A DNA stretch of 42,832 nt, taken from assembly GCA_023440865.1 (NCBI GenBank), contig JAEXRM010000227.1, positions 1 through 42,832 of the forward strand, given 5' to 3'. Every line of letters starts with the position of its first letter. Position 1 is the stretch's first letter. The position numbers and the translations under genes were made by a program. This stretch comes from Bacillota bacterium (GTDB lineage: Bacteria; Bacillota; Clostridia; DSM-8532). Below are positions 24,619 through 32,900 of this stretch, piece after piece. The notes beneath the pieces are model-generated. The model was given only the letters and a program-made list of their open reading frames with translations, searched no databases and was not told the DNA's origin.

Positions 24619-26732
24619 AGGAGACAGATCTTTCCCGGCCGGAGCTGTACATCAACCGCGAGCTCAGCTGGCTGGCGTTCAACGGACGTGTGCTCGAGGA
24701 AGCCGATGACAAGGAAAATCCCCTGTTCGAGCGGTTGAAGTTCCTGGCCATCGCGGCCTCGAACTTCGACGAGTTCTACATGGTGCGTGTCGGCTCGCTC
24801 AACGACCAGGTCGAGGCAGGCTATGAGAGGCCCGACAATTCCGGGCTGACCCCGGCGGCGCAGCTGGTGCGCATCAGCGAACGGGTGCATGCCATGACGG
24901 ACGAAGCCTACCGCATCTGGAGCCGCAAGCTTGCGCCGAAGATGGCCTCGGCCGGATTCCGCCTGCTGCATGCGCCGGATCTCGCGCCCGAGCAGCGCCT
25001 ATGGCTGTCGCGCCATTTCGACGGCTTCATCTATCCCGTCCTCACGCCCATGGCGGTCGACTCGGGCAGGCCGTTCCCGCTCATCCAGAACAAGACGCTC
25101 AACATCGGCGTGCTCATCCGCGAGCCCGAGGAGGAGGAAGGGTTCATTTTCGCGACCGTGCAATGCCCTTCGGTCCTCGACCGCGTGGTCGTGTTGCCGC
25201 GCGGTGCGGCGGGCGGTACGGACTTCATGCTCATGGAGGACGTCATCGCGCTGTTCATCGACCGGCTCTTCATCGGCAAGCAGGTGCTGGCGAGCGCACC
25301 CTACCGCATCACCCGCAACGGCGACCTCGCCATCGACGAGGACGAGGCCGAGGACCTGCTGCTGGAGATCGAAAAATCGCTCCGCCAGCGGCGCTGGGGT
25401 GTTGCTGTCCGTCTGGAGATCCGCAAGGGCACCGATCCGCGCATCCGCTCGATCCTGCTCGATGAGATGGAGCTGGGAGACGAGGACCTGTTCGAGGTGC
25501 CCGGCCCGATCGACCTGACGATCCTGTTCCGCCTGTATGGCTTTCCGGAGACCGCGGCATACAAGTACCCCGGATACGTGCCCAAGCCGAGCCCGGCGCT
25601 GCAGGGAGGGGAGAGCCTCTTTGACGCCATCCGCGCGGGTGATGTGCTGATGCACCATCCCTTCGAGTCCTTCACGCCCGTCATCGATCTCATCCGTGAG
25701 GCGTCCCGCGATCCGCAGGTGCTGGCCATCAAGCAGACCCTGTACCGCGTCAGCGGCACTTCGCCCATCATCAGGGCGCTGGCGGAGGCCGCGGAGAACG
25801 GCAAGCAGGTGACCGTCCTGGTCGAGCTCAAGGCCCGCTTCGACGAGGCGAACAACATCCAGTGGGCCAAGCAGCTGGAGAAAGCGGGCTGTCATGTCAT
25901 CTACGGTCTCGTCGGCCTGAAGACGCACTGCAAGATCACACTCATCGTACGCATGGAGGATGAGGGCATCAAACGGTACGTGCACCTGTCCACGGGCAAC
26001 TACAACGACGTCACGGCGCGCATCTACACCGACCTGAGCCTGCTGACGTGCACGAACCGCTTCGGCGAGGACGCGTCGGCCGTGTTCAACGCCCTGTCCG
26101 GCTACTCCGAGCGTCCGCGTTTGTCCCGCCTCGTCATGGCGCCCACGATGCTGCGTGAAACCTTCTGCCGGCTCATCGAGCGCGAGGCGGATCACGCGCG
26201 GAACGGCCACAAGGCGTCGATTCGGGCGAAGATGAACGCGTTGGTCGATCCCGGCATCATCGAGTGTCTGTACCGCGCATCGATGGCGGGCGTGAAGATC
26301 GACCTGACCGTGCGCGGCATGTGCTCGCTGCGACCGGGCGTTGCCGGCATCAGCGACCGCATCACGGTGCGCAGCATCGTGGGACGGTATCTCGAGCACA
26401 GCCGCATCTACCGGTTCGAGAACGCCGGAAGTCCGGAGCTGTGGCTTTCGAGTGCCGACTGGATGGAGCGGAACCTCGACCGGCGCGTCGAACTGCTGTT
26501 TCCGATCGAGGATCCGCAACTGCGAGAACGCGTCGAGGGCATCCTCGAACAGTATGCGCTTGATACGGAGAAAGCCCGCTACCTCCAGGAGGACGGCACG
26601 TACCGGAAACGGTCCGCGCGGCGCGGCACGGCCGTCCAGGCGCAGGACCGGTTCATGCGTCTGGCGGCGGAAGCGGCCGAGGCGGCCCGCCCGTCCGGCC
26701 CCCCCCTGTTCGCCGGAAGGTCGCCGACATGA
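24615..26732 (+). CDS. ppk1: Polyphosphate kinase 1
   Basis: Makes polyphosphate reversibly from ATP. The 705-residue length and domain order (N, head, two catalytic domains) match Ppk1. It begins YINRELSWLAFNGRVLEEA and has IAASNFDEFYMVRVG. The autophosphorylated histidine is His438 in GLKTHCKI, equivalent to E. coli His435. A second conserved histidine is His595 in YLEHSRIY. The start overlaps the upstream ppx stop (ATGA), so translation is coupled. A second ppx follows 119 bp later. Confidence 0.95.
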   Translation: MKETDLSRPELYINRELSWLAFNGRVLEEADDKENPLFERLKFLAIAASNFDEFYMVRVGSLNDQVEAGYERPDNSGLTPAAQLVRISERVHAMTDEAYRIWSRKLAPKMASAGFRLLHAPDLAPEQRLWLSRHFDGFIYPVLTPMAVDSGRPFPLIQNKTLNIGVLIREPEEEEGFIFATVQCPSVLDRVVVLPRGAAGGTDFMLMEDVIALFIDRLFIGKQVLASAPYRITRNGDLAIDEDEAEDLLLEIEKSLRQRRWGVAVRLEIRKGTDPRIRSILLDEMELGDEDLFEVPGPIDLTILFRLYGFPETAAYKYPGYVPKPSPALQGGESLFDAIRAGDVLMHHPFESFTPVIDLIREASRDPQVLAIKQTLYRVSGTSPIIRALAEAAENGKQVTVLVELKARFDEANNIQWAKQLEKAGCHVIYGLVGLKTHCKITLIVRMEDEGIKRYVHLSTGNYNDVTARIYTDLSLLTCTNRFGEDASAVFNALSGYSERPRLSRLVMAPTMLRETFCRLIEREADHARNGHKASIRAKMNALVDPGIIECLYRASMAGVKIDLTVRGMCSLRPGVAGISDRITVRSIVGRYLEHSRIYRFENAGSPELWLSSADWMERNLDRRVELLFPIEDPQLRERVEGILEQYALDTEKARYLQEDGTYRKRSARRGTAVQAQDRFMRLAAEAAEAARPSGPPLFAGRSPT

Positions 26733-26851
26733 TATGATAGGAACGGTGCATGCCTCCCCCTGGCGTTCCGATCCGACGCGCAGCCCGGGATGCCGTTCCG
26801 GTCCATGCCGGTGCCGGTGGCACCGGCCGGTGCCGCACCGCGGGAGATCGC

Positions 26852-28381
26852 ATGGAACGCATTGCCGTCATCGACCTTGGCTCAAACTCCGTCCGCATGA
26901 CCATCACGCGACTGGGCACCGATGGCGCCTACCGCATGGTGGAGAGCGCACGCGCCATGGTGCGCCTGAGCGAGGGGATGGGCGATGCGGGCGTGTTGCG
27001 TCCGGAACCGATGGAACGCACCCTGCACGCGCTCGACCTGTTCCGTCGCCTGATGGATGTGCACCGGGTCACCCATGTGTATCCGGTCGCGACAGCGGCG
27101 GTCCGGCAGGCGGTAAACGCGGAGGATTTCCTGGCGCGCGCCGATGCGCGCACGGGGCTGCGGTTCGATGTCATCAGCGGCGAGGAGGAAGCGGAGCTCG
27201 ATTTTCTCGGCGTCATCAACACCCTGTCCCTCCGTGATTTCGCCATGATCGACATCGGCGGGGCAAGCTCGGAGATCGCCGTTGTGCGCAACCGCGAGTT
27301 GGTGGGGCGTACAAGCATTCCCTGGGGTGCCGTCAATCTCACGGAGCGGTTCGACCTTGCGGGCAAGCCGCCGAAAAAGCGCCGGGAAGCGGCGGAAGCT
27401 GTGGTTGCGGCCGGTTTGCTCGGCTGCGGGTGGATTCCGAAGGACCCGGCGTTGCCGCTGGTGGGCCTGGGCGGCACCATGCGTGCGCTGGCAAAGGCGG
27501 ACCGCCGCAGGCGCGAATGGCCGGTGGAAGCCCTGCACCAGTATGAAATGCCTGCCGGGCGCATCCAGGATTGGCTGTCGGCGTGGGATGGCATGGGCAT
27601 GAAGGAACGAAAGGCCATGCCGGGGGTCGGCAAGGACCGGGCGGACATCCTGACGGGCGCCGTGATCCCGCTGCGCATGCTGCTTGACCACGTGGGCTCG
27701 CAGCGCATCGTCATCAGCGGCAACGGCATCCGGGAGGGCCTTTTCTTCCGGCATCTCGCCAGGAAACAGGGCTGGACCGATGCCGTCGTGACCGATGTCC
27801 GCACCCATTCGGTGGAGAACCTCATGCGGCTGCACGAGTCCGAATCCGCCCACGCACGCCATGTGCGCCATCTGGCGTGGACGCTGTTCGACGGTCTCCT
27901 CGGCCTGCACGGCCTCGGATCCGAGGCGCGCGAGCTGCTGGGGTTCGCCGCCCTGCTGCATGACAGTGGCATGCACATCGACTACTACAACCATCACCAG
28001 CATGGCTACTACCTCATCCTCAACAGCGAGCTCAACGGTTTCACCCACCGTGAGAAGGTGCTGGTCGCCCTGCTGGTGGGGATGCATCGGGTGAATGCCG
28101 AGGTGCGGGTGGATTGGCGGGCGTTCGACTGCCTGCTTGTGGAAGGCGACCGGCCGGCACTGCGCCGTCTGTCGCTGTTCCTGATGCTGGCGGAGCAGCT
28201 TGATCGCAGCGAATGCGGCACCATCCGGTCACTGCAGGCGCATGTGGGTGAACGGGGGGTGCGCCTCTCCGTGCTTTCCGATGACGACATCCGGCTGGAG
28301 CTGGGTGCCGCGTCGCAGTGTGCGGGCGCGTTCGAGCGGGAATTCGGCCGCGGGCTCGAGCTGTTCCAGAAACGGGCGTAG
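26852..28381 (+). CDS. ppx: Exopolyphosphatase / pppGpp phosphatase (Ppx/GppA)
   Basis: Removes terminal phosphates from polyphosphate, or the 5' phosphate from pppGpp. ATG at 26852 has GGGAG upstream and gives 509 residues; the open frame to 26750 has no ribosome site. Family motifs are intact: AVIDLGSNSVRM at the N terminus, VATAAVRQAVN, ISGEEEAELDFLG with the catalytic glutamate, MIDIGGASSEIAVV and VGLGGTMRALAKA. An HD-type domain follows (GFAALLHDSGMHID). With the upstream ppx-like gene and ppk1 it forms a synthesis-and-breakdown module for polyphosphate. Confidence 0.88.
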   Translation: MERIAVIDLGSNSVRMTITRLGTDGAYRMVESARAMVRLSEGMGDAGVLRPEPMERTLHALDLFRRLMDVHRVTHVYPVATAAVRQAVNAEDFLARADARTGLRFDVISGEEEAELDFLGVINTLSLRDFAMIDIGGASSEIAVVRNRELVGRTSIPWGAVNLTERFDLAGKPPKKRREAAEAVVAAGLLGCGWIPKDPALPLVGLGGTMRALAKADRRRREWPVEALHQYEMPAGRIQDWLSAWDGMGMKERKAMPGVGKDRADILTGAVIPLRMLLDHVGSQRIVISGNGIREGLFFRHLARKQGWTDAVVTDVRTHSVENLMRLHESESAHARHVRHLAWTLFDGLLGLHGLGSEARELLGFAALLHDSGMHIDYYNHHQHGYYLILNSELNGFTHREKVLVALLVGMHRVNAEVRVDWRAFDCLLVEGDRPALRRLSLFLMLAEQLDRSECGTIRSLQAHVGERGVRLSVLSDDDIRLELGAASQCAGAFEREFGRGLELFQKRA

Positions 28382-28466
28382 TCCGCGGCGCGGGCATGTC
28401 CCTCTCGTGGGCGATATGGATGATCAATGAAGGAGAAGCCGCTTGAGACGCGGCATGGAGGTTTTT

Positions 28467-29828
28467 TTGAGCAGAAAGGTAGCCCTGGTGGCATTGGGAT
28501 GTCCCAAGAACGACGTGGATGCCGAGATCATGATGGGACAGCTGCAGGACCGAGGGTATGAGGCGGTTGCCGAAACCGCGCAGGCGGATGTCGTCATCGT
28601 CAACACCTGCGCTTTCATCAAGGGCGCGCAGGAGGAAGCCATCGCGGCCATCCTCGAGGCCGCCGGCGCAAAGGCGGAGGGGGGGCCGAAGCGGCTGGTG
28701 GTGACCGGCTGCATGGCGGAGCGCTACAAGGAGGAGATCCTCAACCAGCTGCCGGAGGTCGATGCCGTGATCGGTACCGGCAGCATCGGCAGCACGGCCG
28801 ACATTGTGGATGGCCTGCTCGATGGCGTGCTGGAGGAGGAGGCACGGACACGCAGCCATGTATTTTGCGACGTGCCGGACAGCACCGGGTACCTCGAGTC
28901 GCGCCGCGCACTATCGGAGAAGCGACCGTTCCAGTACCTCAAGATCGCGGAGGGCTGCTCCAACCGCTGCACGTACTGCGTCATCCCCTCCCTGCGCGGT
29001 GACTTCCGCAGCCGTCCCGTCGACAACATCGTCCGGGAGGCCGAGACGCTGCTGGCGGCGGGTGCGCGGGAAATCGTCCTGGTCGCGCAGGATGTCACCC
29101 GTTACGGCATGGACCTGGAAGGCGGTTCGCAGCTGGTGCCGCTCATCCGTGCCCTGTCGGCGCTGCCTGGCCTGTACGGCATCCGGCTGCTGTACTGCTA
29201 TCCCGAACTGGTGGACGAGGCGCTCATCGCCGAGCTGCGTGACAATCCACGCCTGCTCAAGTACCTCGACCTGCCGGTTCAGCACATCGCCGACCCGGTG
29301 CTCAAACGCATGAACCGGCGCGGTGACAGCTCCCTCATCCGGAGCTTGCTGAGCCGCCTGAGGACCGAGGTGCCGGGCATCGTGCTGCGCACCTCCCTCA
29401 TCACCGGCTTTCCGGGTGAAACCGAGGAGGATTTCGAGATCCTGCGCGACTTCGTCTCCGCCGCGCCGTTCGAGCATGTCGGCGTGTTCGATTACTCGAA
29501 GGAGGAAGGGACGCCCGCAGGCCGCATGAAGGAACAGGTGCCCGTGCGCGTCCGCCGCCGTCGGCGCGATGCGCTGCTGGCCCTGCAGGCGGCGAATGTC
29601 GCCGTCTGGAATGCCTCGCGCGTGGGCATGACCTGTGATACAATCATCGAAGGCGTTTCCGACGACGGGCTGTTCTATGTGGGTCGCACATGGGCGGAGG
29701 CGCCCGATATCGATCCGGTCGTGTATGTTTCCTCGGAGGAGCCGCTTGAGATCGGTACGGTGGTCCCGGTGAAACTGCTCGCCGCGCAGGGGTATGACAT
29801 GATCGGGCAGGCACAGCCTGTCGGATGA
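28467..29828 (+). CDS. rimO: Ribosomal protein S12 methylthiotransferase RimO
   Basis: Radical-SAM enzyme that adds a methylthio group to an aspartate of ribosomal protein S12. TTG at 28467 (GGAGG five bases upstream) is preferred because it places LGCPKN near residue 10, as in the family; a second TTG at 28443 with AAGGAG seven bases upstream is an alternative. The protein has 453 residues. The UPF0004 domain has LGCPKNDVDAE, NTCAFI and VTGCMAERY cysteines. The radical-SAM cluster is CSNRCTYC, followed by SLRGDFRSR. A TRAM domain closes the C terminus. LGCPKN and SLRGDFRSR separate RimO from MiaB. pgsA follows, a common pairing in Bacillota. Confidence 0.93.
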   Translation: MSRKVALVALGCPKNDVDAEIMMGQLQDRGYEAVAETAQADVVIVNTCAFIKGAQEEAIAAILEAAGAKAEGGPKRLVVTGCMAERYKEEILNQLPEVDAVIGTGSIGSTADIVDGLLDGVLEEEARTRSHVFCDVPDSTGYLESRRALSEKRPFQYLKIAEGCSNRCTYCVIPSLRGDFRSRPVDNIVREAETLLAAGAREIVLVAQDVTRYGMDLEGGSQLVPLIRALSALPGLYGIRLLYCYPELVDEALIAELRDNPRLLKYLDLPVQHIADPVLKRMNRRGDSSLIRSLLSRLRTEVPGIVLRTSLITGFPGETEEDFEILRDFVSAAPFEHVGVFDYSKEEGTPAGRMKEQVPVRVRRRRRDALLALQAANVAVWNASRVGMTCDTIIEGVSDDGLFYVGRTWAEAPDIDPVVYVSSEEPLEIGTVVPVKLLAAQGYDMIGQAQPVG

Positions 29829-29925
29829 CGCCCCGCCCGGGAGCCGGTCCGTCGCAGGATGTGCCGCCGATCGAGGCATGTCGTTCGTTCCGCCGCACGA
29901 AGACCATGACAAAGGAGCTGGAACC

Positions 29926-30504
29926 ATGAATCTTGCCAACCGCATCTCGCTGATCCGCATCGCGGCAACCCCCGTTTTCCTGTTTCTGCTTGTGCCCGGA
30001 CCCTTCGGCCCGATGCTGGGCATGGAAAGCTGGGGACGCTGGGCCGCCGCCGTGCTCTTCATCCTCGCTTCGGCGACCGACGCGCTCGACGGCCACATCG
30101 CGCGTTCCCGCAACCTGGTCACCGACCTTGGCAAGTTTCTTGACCCGATCGCAGACAAGCTGCTTGTGACCGCCGCGCTCGTCGCGCTCACGCAGACCGA
30201 CGGCCTCAGCGTCTGGGGTGTGTTCGTCATCCTGGCGCGTGAATTCATCATCTCCGGCATGCGCATCGTGGCCGCCGGCCAGGGCACGGTCATCGCCGCG
30301 AGCAACATCGCCAAGTGGAAAACCACCTTCCAGCTCATCGCCATCATCGCCATCCTGCTGCGCGACTTTCCGCTCTCGCTGCTGGCACCGGTTCCGCTGG
30401 GCATGATCTGCTTCTGGATCGCTGTCGCCCTGACGGTCGTCTCCGGCGTGGACTATCTCATCAAGAACAAGGCGGTGCTGACGGAGAATCCGGTCAAGAA
30501 GTGA
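29926..30504 (+). CDS. pgsA: CDP-diacylglycerol--glycerol-3-phosphate 3-phosphatidyltransferase
   Basis: Makes phosphatidylglycerol phosphate in the membrane. ATG at 29926 has AAAGGAG upstream, giving 192 residues with several hydrophobic helices. The CDP-alcohol phosphatidyltransferase signature D-x2-DG-x2-AR-x8-G-x3-D-x3-D is complete in the stretch ATDALDGHIARS to GKFLDPIADK. It begins NLANRISLIRI, as typical PgsA. It follows rimO by about 100 bp and precedes galM by about 70 bp. Confidence 0.93.
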   Translation: MNLANRISLIRIAATPVFLFLLVPGPFGPMLGMESWGRWAAAVLFILASATDALDGHIARSRNLVTDLGKFLDPIADKLLVTAALVALTQTDGLSVWGVFVILAREFIISGMRIVAAGQGTVIAASNIAKWKTTFQLIAIIAILLRDFPLSLLAPVPLGMICFWIAVALTVVSGVDYLIKNKAVLTENPVKK

Positions 30505-30575
30505 CAACGCGTCCAACCGGCCCGGATGCGCTCCCGCCGGATGAACCATATTCAAGCAACGGAGGTACCACGCTC

Positions 30576-31634
30576 ATGGCACGCATCCAGAAGGCCCTGT
30601 GGGGCACCCACGACCAACGCGACGTTTTCCTCTTCACGTTCGAGAACCGCAACGGCATGAAGGCCACCATCACCAACTTCGGCGGCATCATCGTCTCCCT
30701 GACGGCCCCCGACCGCGAAGGCGCCTTTGCGGACGTCGTGCTGGGCTTTGACCGGTTCGAGGACTACCAGAAGACGCACCCGTTCTTCGGCGCGCTGGTC
30801 GGCCGATATGCCAACCGCATTGCGGATGCCTCGTTCGCGCTTGACGGTGTGGAATACGCGCTGCTGCCCAGCGAGGGCAAGAACCAGCTCCACGGCGGTC
30901 CTGCCGGGTTCGACAAGAAGGTGTGGGACGCGGCGGTCGTTCCCGATGAGGACGGCGACGTGCTCGTGCTGTCGTACTTCAGCCGCGACGGGGAACAGGG
31001 GTTCCCCGGCAACCTCGATGTCACCGTGATGTATGAGCTGACCGAGGACAACGCGCTTCGCATCGACTACCTCGCCCGATCCGATGCCGACACCATCGTC
31101 AACCTCACCAACCACAGCTATTTCAACCTGTCCGGCCAGGGCAGCGGCAACGTGCTCGCGCACGAGCTGCAGCTCATGGCATCGCATTACACCATCATCG
31201 GCGAGGGATCCATCCCCACGGGCGAGCTGCGCCATGTCGAAGGCACACCCTTCGACTTCCGCACATCCACCGCGATCGGGGCGCGCATCGGCGACGACGA
31301 CGAGCAGCTCAAGCTGACGAAGGGCTACGACCACAATTTCGTGATCGACGAAGGCGCCTTCCTGCCCGATGTCTGCGCGATCGTGCGCGAACCCGCCTCG
31401 GGCCGCGTGATGAAGGTGCTGACCGACAAACCCGGCATCCAGCTGTACACCGGCAACTTCCTCGATGGCTCCCTTGTCTGCAAGGGCGGCAGCACCTACC
31501 CGCAGCACGCCGGTCTGTGCCTCGAGACCCAGTTCTTCCCCGATTCGCCGAACCAGCCGGAGTTCCCGTCCTGCGTGCTCAAGGCGGGCGAGCAGTACGA
31601 CTTCACGACCATCTATGCGTTCTCGGCCGAGTAA
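30576..31634 (+). CDS. galM: Aldose 1-epimerase (mutarotase)
   Basis: Interconverts alpha and beta anomers of aldoses such as galactose. ATG at 30576 has GGAGG ten bases upstream and gives 352 residues; the open frame into pgsA is not family-like. Motifs: GRYANRIADASF, PSEGKNQLHGG with the first active-site histidine, NLTNHSYFNLSG with the second, and LCLETQFFPDSPN with the catalytic glutamate. There is no signal peptide. No other sugar genes are nearby, so the physiological sugar is unclear. A very stable terminator lies about 100 bp downstream. Confidence 0.92.
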   Translation: MARIQKALWGTHDQRDVFLFTFENRNGMKATITNFGGIIVSLTAPDREGAFADVVLGFDRFEDYQKTHPFFGALVGRYANRIADASFALDGVEYALLPSEGKNQLHGGPAGFDKKVWDAAVVPDEDGDVLVLSYFSRDGEQGFPGNLDVTVMYELTEDNALRIDYLARSDADTIVNLTNHSYFNLSGQGSGNVLAHELQLMASHYTIIGEGSIPTGELRHVEGTPFDFRTSTAIGARIGDDDEQLKLTKGYDHNFVIDEGAFLPDVCAIVREPASGRVMKVLTDKPGIQLYTGNFLDGSLVCKGGSTYPQHAGLCLETQFFPDSPNQPEFPSCVLKAGEQYDFTTIYAFSAE

Positions 31635-31736
31635 GGTGCCACGGGGAATGTGTGTTTGGCGGTACATGTGATGTACCATGGAACGCTGCATGAGTTTCGG
31701 GCAGGGCGGTATTGATTCCGTCGTTGTCCTCGTCAC

Positions 31737-31782
31737 AAAGAGGGCTGCCGGCCTCCTTTACAGGAGTCCGGCAGCCCTCTTT
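31737..31782. terminator. Very stable bidirectional terminator after galM
   Basis: A perfect 15-bp outer stem (31737-31751 with 31768-31782), one mismatch, then a 5-bp inner stem (31753-31757 with 31762-31766) and a 4-base loop. AAAG and CTTT ends make it usable from both strands. Confidence 0.8.
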
Positions 31783-31863
31783 GCTCCTGCGGATTACTCC
31801 TCCATCAAAACCGCCCCGCCCGAAACGGCATCGCATGCATTGTCAAAGACAAGACACATTCCG

Positions 31864-31881
31864 CCGCACACGCAGTTCCCC
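31864..31881 (+). repeat. Imperfect 18-bp direct repeat, copy 1
   Basis: CCGCACACGCAGTTCCCC; matches the copy at 32152 in 17 of 18 bases. Confidence 0.6.
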
Positions 31882-32151
31882 ACTCAATGAAAAAGAGTAT
31901 CACTTATGGCTTTTACCACTCCAATACAGCTGGCAGACCCTTCGAATGGCCAGAATCAAAAGCCTTTTATTCTTTTCAGGATGCGATGTTGCGGAAGGTC
32001 AAGCGTACTTCGATTCATCAGCATCGTGATGCGCGGCAATGCATGTTGCGTCCCTGAGAAAACGCATACCGCCCTGATTGAAACCTGCATGATGTTCCGA
32101 CGGGAACCCTGCTGATCAAGATGCTTTGTGCGGCATTGTGCAGTGGTTCTT

Positions 32152-32169
32152 CCGCATACGCAGTTCCCC
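32152..32169 (+). repeat. Imperfect 18-bp direct repeat, copy 2
   Basis: CCGCATACGCAGTTCCCC, 288 bp after copy 1. It ends just before the -35 box of the fapR promoter. Confidence 0.6.
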
Positions 32170-32171
32170 CC

Positions 32172-32200
32172 TTGCGCAGGTGAAGATGATGCGCTATACT
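32172..32200 (+). promoter_or_regulatory. Promoter of the fapR-plsX-fab operon
   Basis: TTGCGC (32172-32177) and TATACT (32195-32200) are spaced by 17 bp. Transcription should start near 32207, just before the FapR-like operator. Confidence 0.65.
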
Positions 32201-32211
32201 GGCAACAGGAA

Positions 32212-32228
32212 TTATCATCAGGTGATAT
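32212..32228 (+). promoter_or_regulatory. FapR-like operator of the fatty-acid operon
   Basis: TTATCATCAGGTGATAT; its complement reads ATATCACCTGATGATAA, a 17-bp palindrome with the CCTGA core of the Bacillus FapR site. It covers roughly +6 to +22, a blocking position. The operon's first gene encodes FapR, so self-repression relieved by malonyl-CoA is the expected circuit (known for Bacillus FapR; inferred here). Confidence 0.7.
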
Positions 32229-32274
32229 GACTCGTCGATGAGATTCCAAGGACGTTGGAACAGGTGGACGGATT

Positions 32275-32862
32275 GTGAGCAGGAACCCCCACGCGAAGCG
32301 CGACCGGCAGGGCCGTCTTCTGGAAAAGTTGAAGGATGACCCATTCATGACGGATGAGGTCATCGCGGAATTCCTCGATGTGAGCATCCCGACGGTGCGC
32401 CTCGATCGGCTGGAGCTGGGCATTCCCGAGCTGCGCCAACGCATCCGCGACGTCGCTTCCCAAAGCAGGGGCAAGGTTCGCTCGCTCAAGGCCGATGAGA
32501 TCATCGGTGAGCTGATCGAGCTGCACCTGGGCGAGTCCGGCATATCCGTGCTCGACACGACCGACGACATGGTGTTCTCCCAGTCGCGCGTCGTCCGGGG
32601 CCACTACATCTACTCCATGGCCGAATCACTCGCCATCGCCGTCATCGATGCGGATGTGGCGCTCGTGGGCGTAGCCAACATCAAGTACAAGCTGCCGGTG
32701 TACGCCGGCAACCGGCTGGTCGCGAAGGCGACCGTGCGCGCCACACGCGAGGGGGGACGCCACATTGTCTGGGTCTTCATTTCGTGCAGGCAGGTTGAAA
32801 TGTTCCGTGGCAAGTTCATCCTCGCCGAGATCCAGCCGGAAGCGGCACAGCCGCAGGCATGA
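32275..32862 (+). CDS. fapR: Fatty acid biosynthesis repressor FapR
   Basis: Malonyl-CoA-responsive repressor of lipid synthesis. GTG start at 32275 with AGGTGG upstream gives 195 residues, near the FapR norm. An N-terminal helix-turn-helix (about 10-60, with MTDEVIAEFLDVSIPTVRLDRLELGI) is followed by a linker and a hot-dog fold effector domain (about 85-190, including ARATREGGRHIVWVFISC). IPTVRLDRLELGIPELRQRI closely matches the FapR DNA-binding segment. It is first in the fatty-acid operon, overlapping a possible upstream plsX start by 4 bp. Two matching operators are present in the window. Confidence 0.93.
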   Translation: MSRNPHAKRDRQGRLLEKLKDDPFMTDEVIAEFLDVSIPTVRLDRLELGIPELRQRIRDVASQSRGKVRSLKADEIIGELIELHLGESGISVLDTTDDMVFSQSRVVRGHYIYSMAESLAIAVIDADVALVGVANIKYKLPVYAGNRLVAKATVRATREGGRHIVWVFISCRQVEMFRGKFILAEIQPEAAQPQA

Positions 32863-32900
32863 CAGTGCAGGCCGGATGCAGCCGGAAGGAAGAGCAACGC

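Larger units (their letters stand above)
31783..32171. other. Gene-free, AT-richer stretch upstream of fapR
   Basis: Between the galM terminator and the fapR promoter there is no convincing gene. Several short frames exist (for example 31906-32115) but none has a ribosome site plus recognisable protein pattern. The stretch is visibly richer in A and T than its neighbours and is bracketed by two near-identical 18-mers (31864 and 32152). It could be a decayed gene, a small mobile-element scar or an unrecognised RNA. Confidence 0.5.

Noticed and set aside
31712..32115. Short plus-strand frames of 105 and 69 codons in the fapR upstream gap
   Set aside because: One crosses the galM terminator, neither has a good ribosome site, and the translations show no family pattern.
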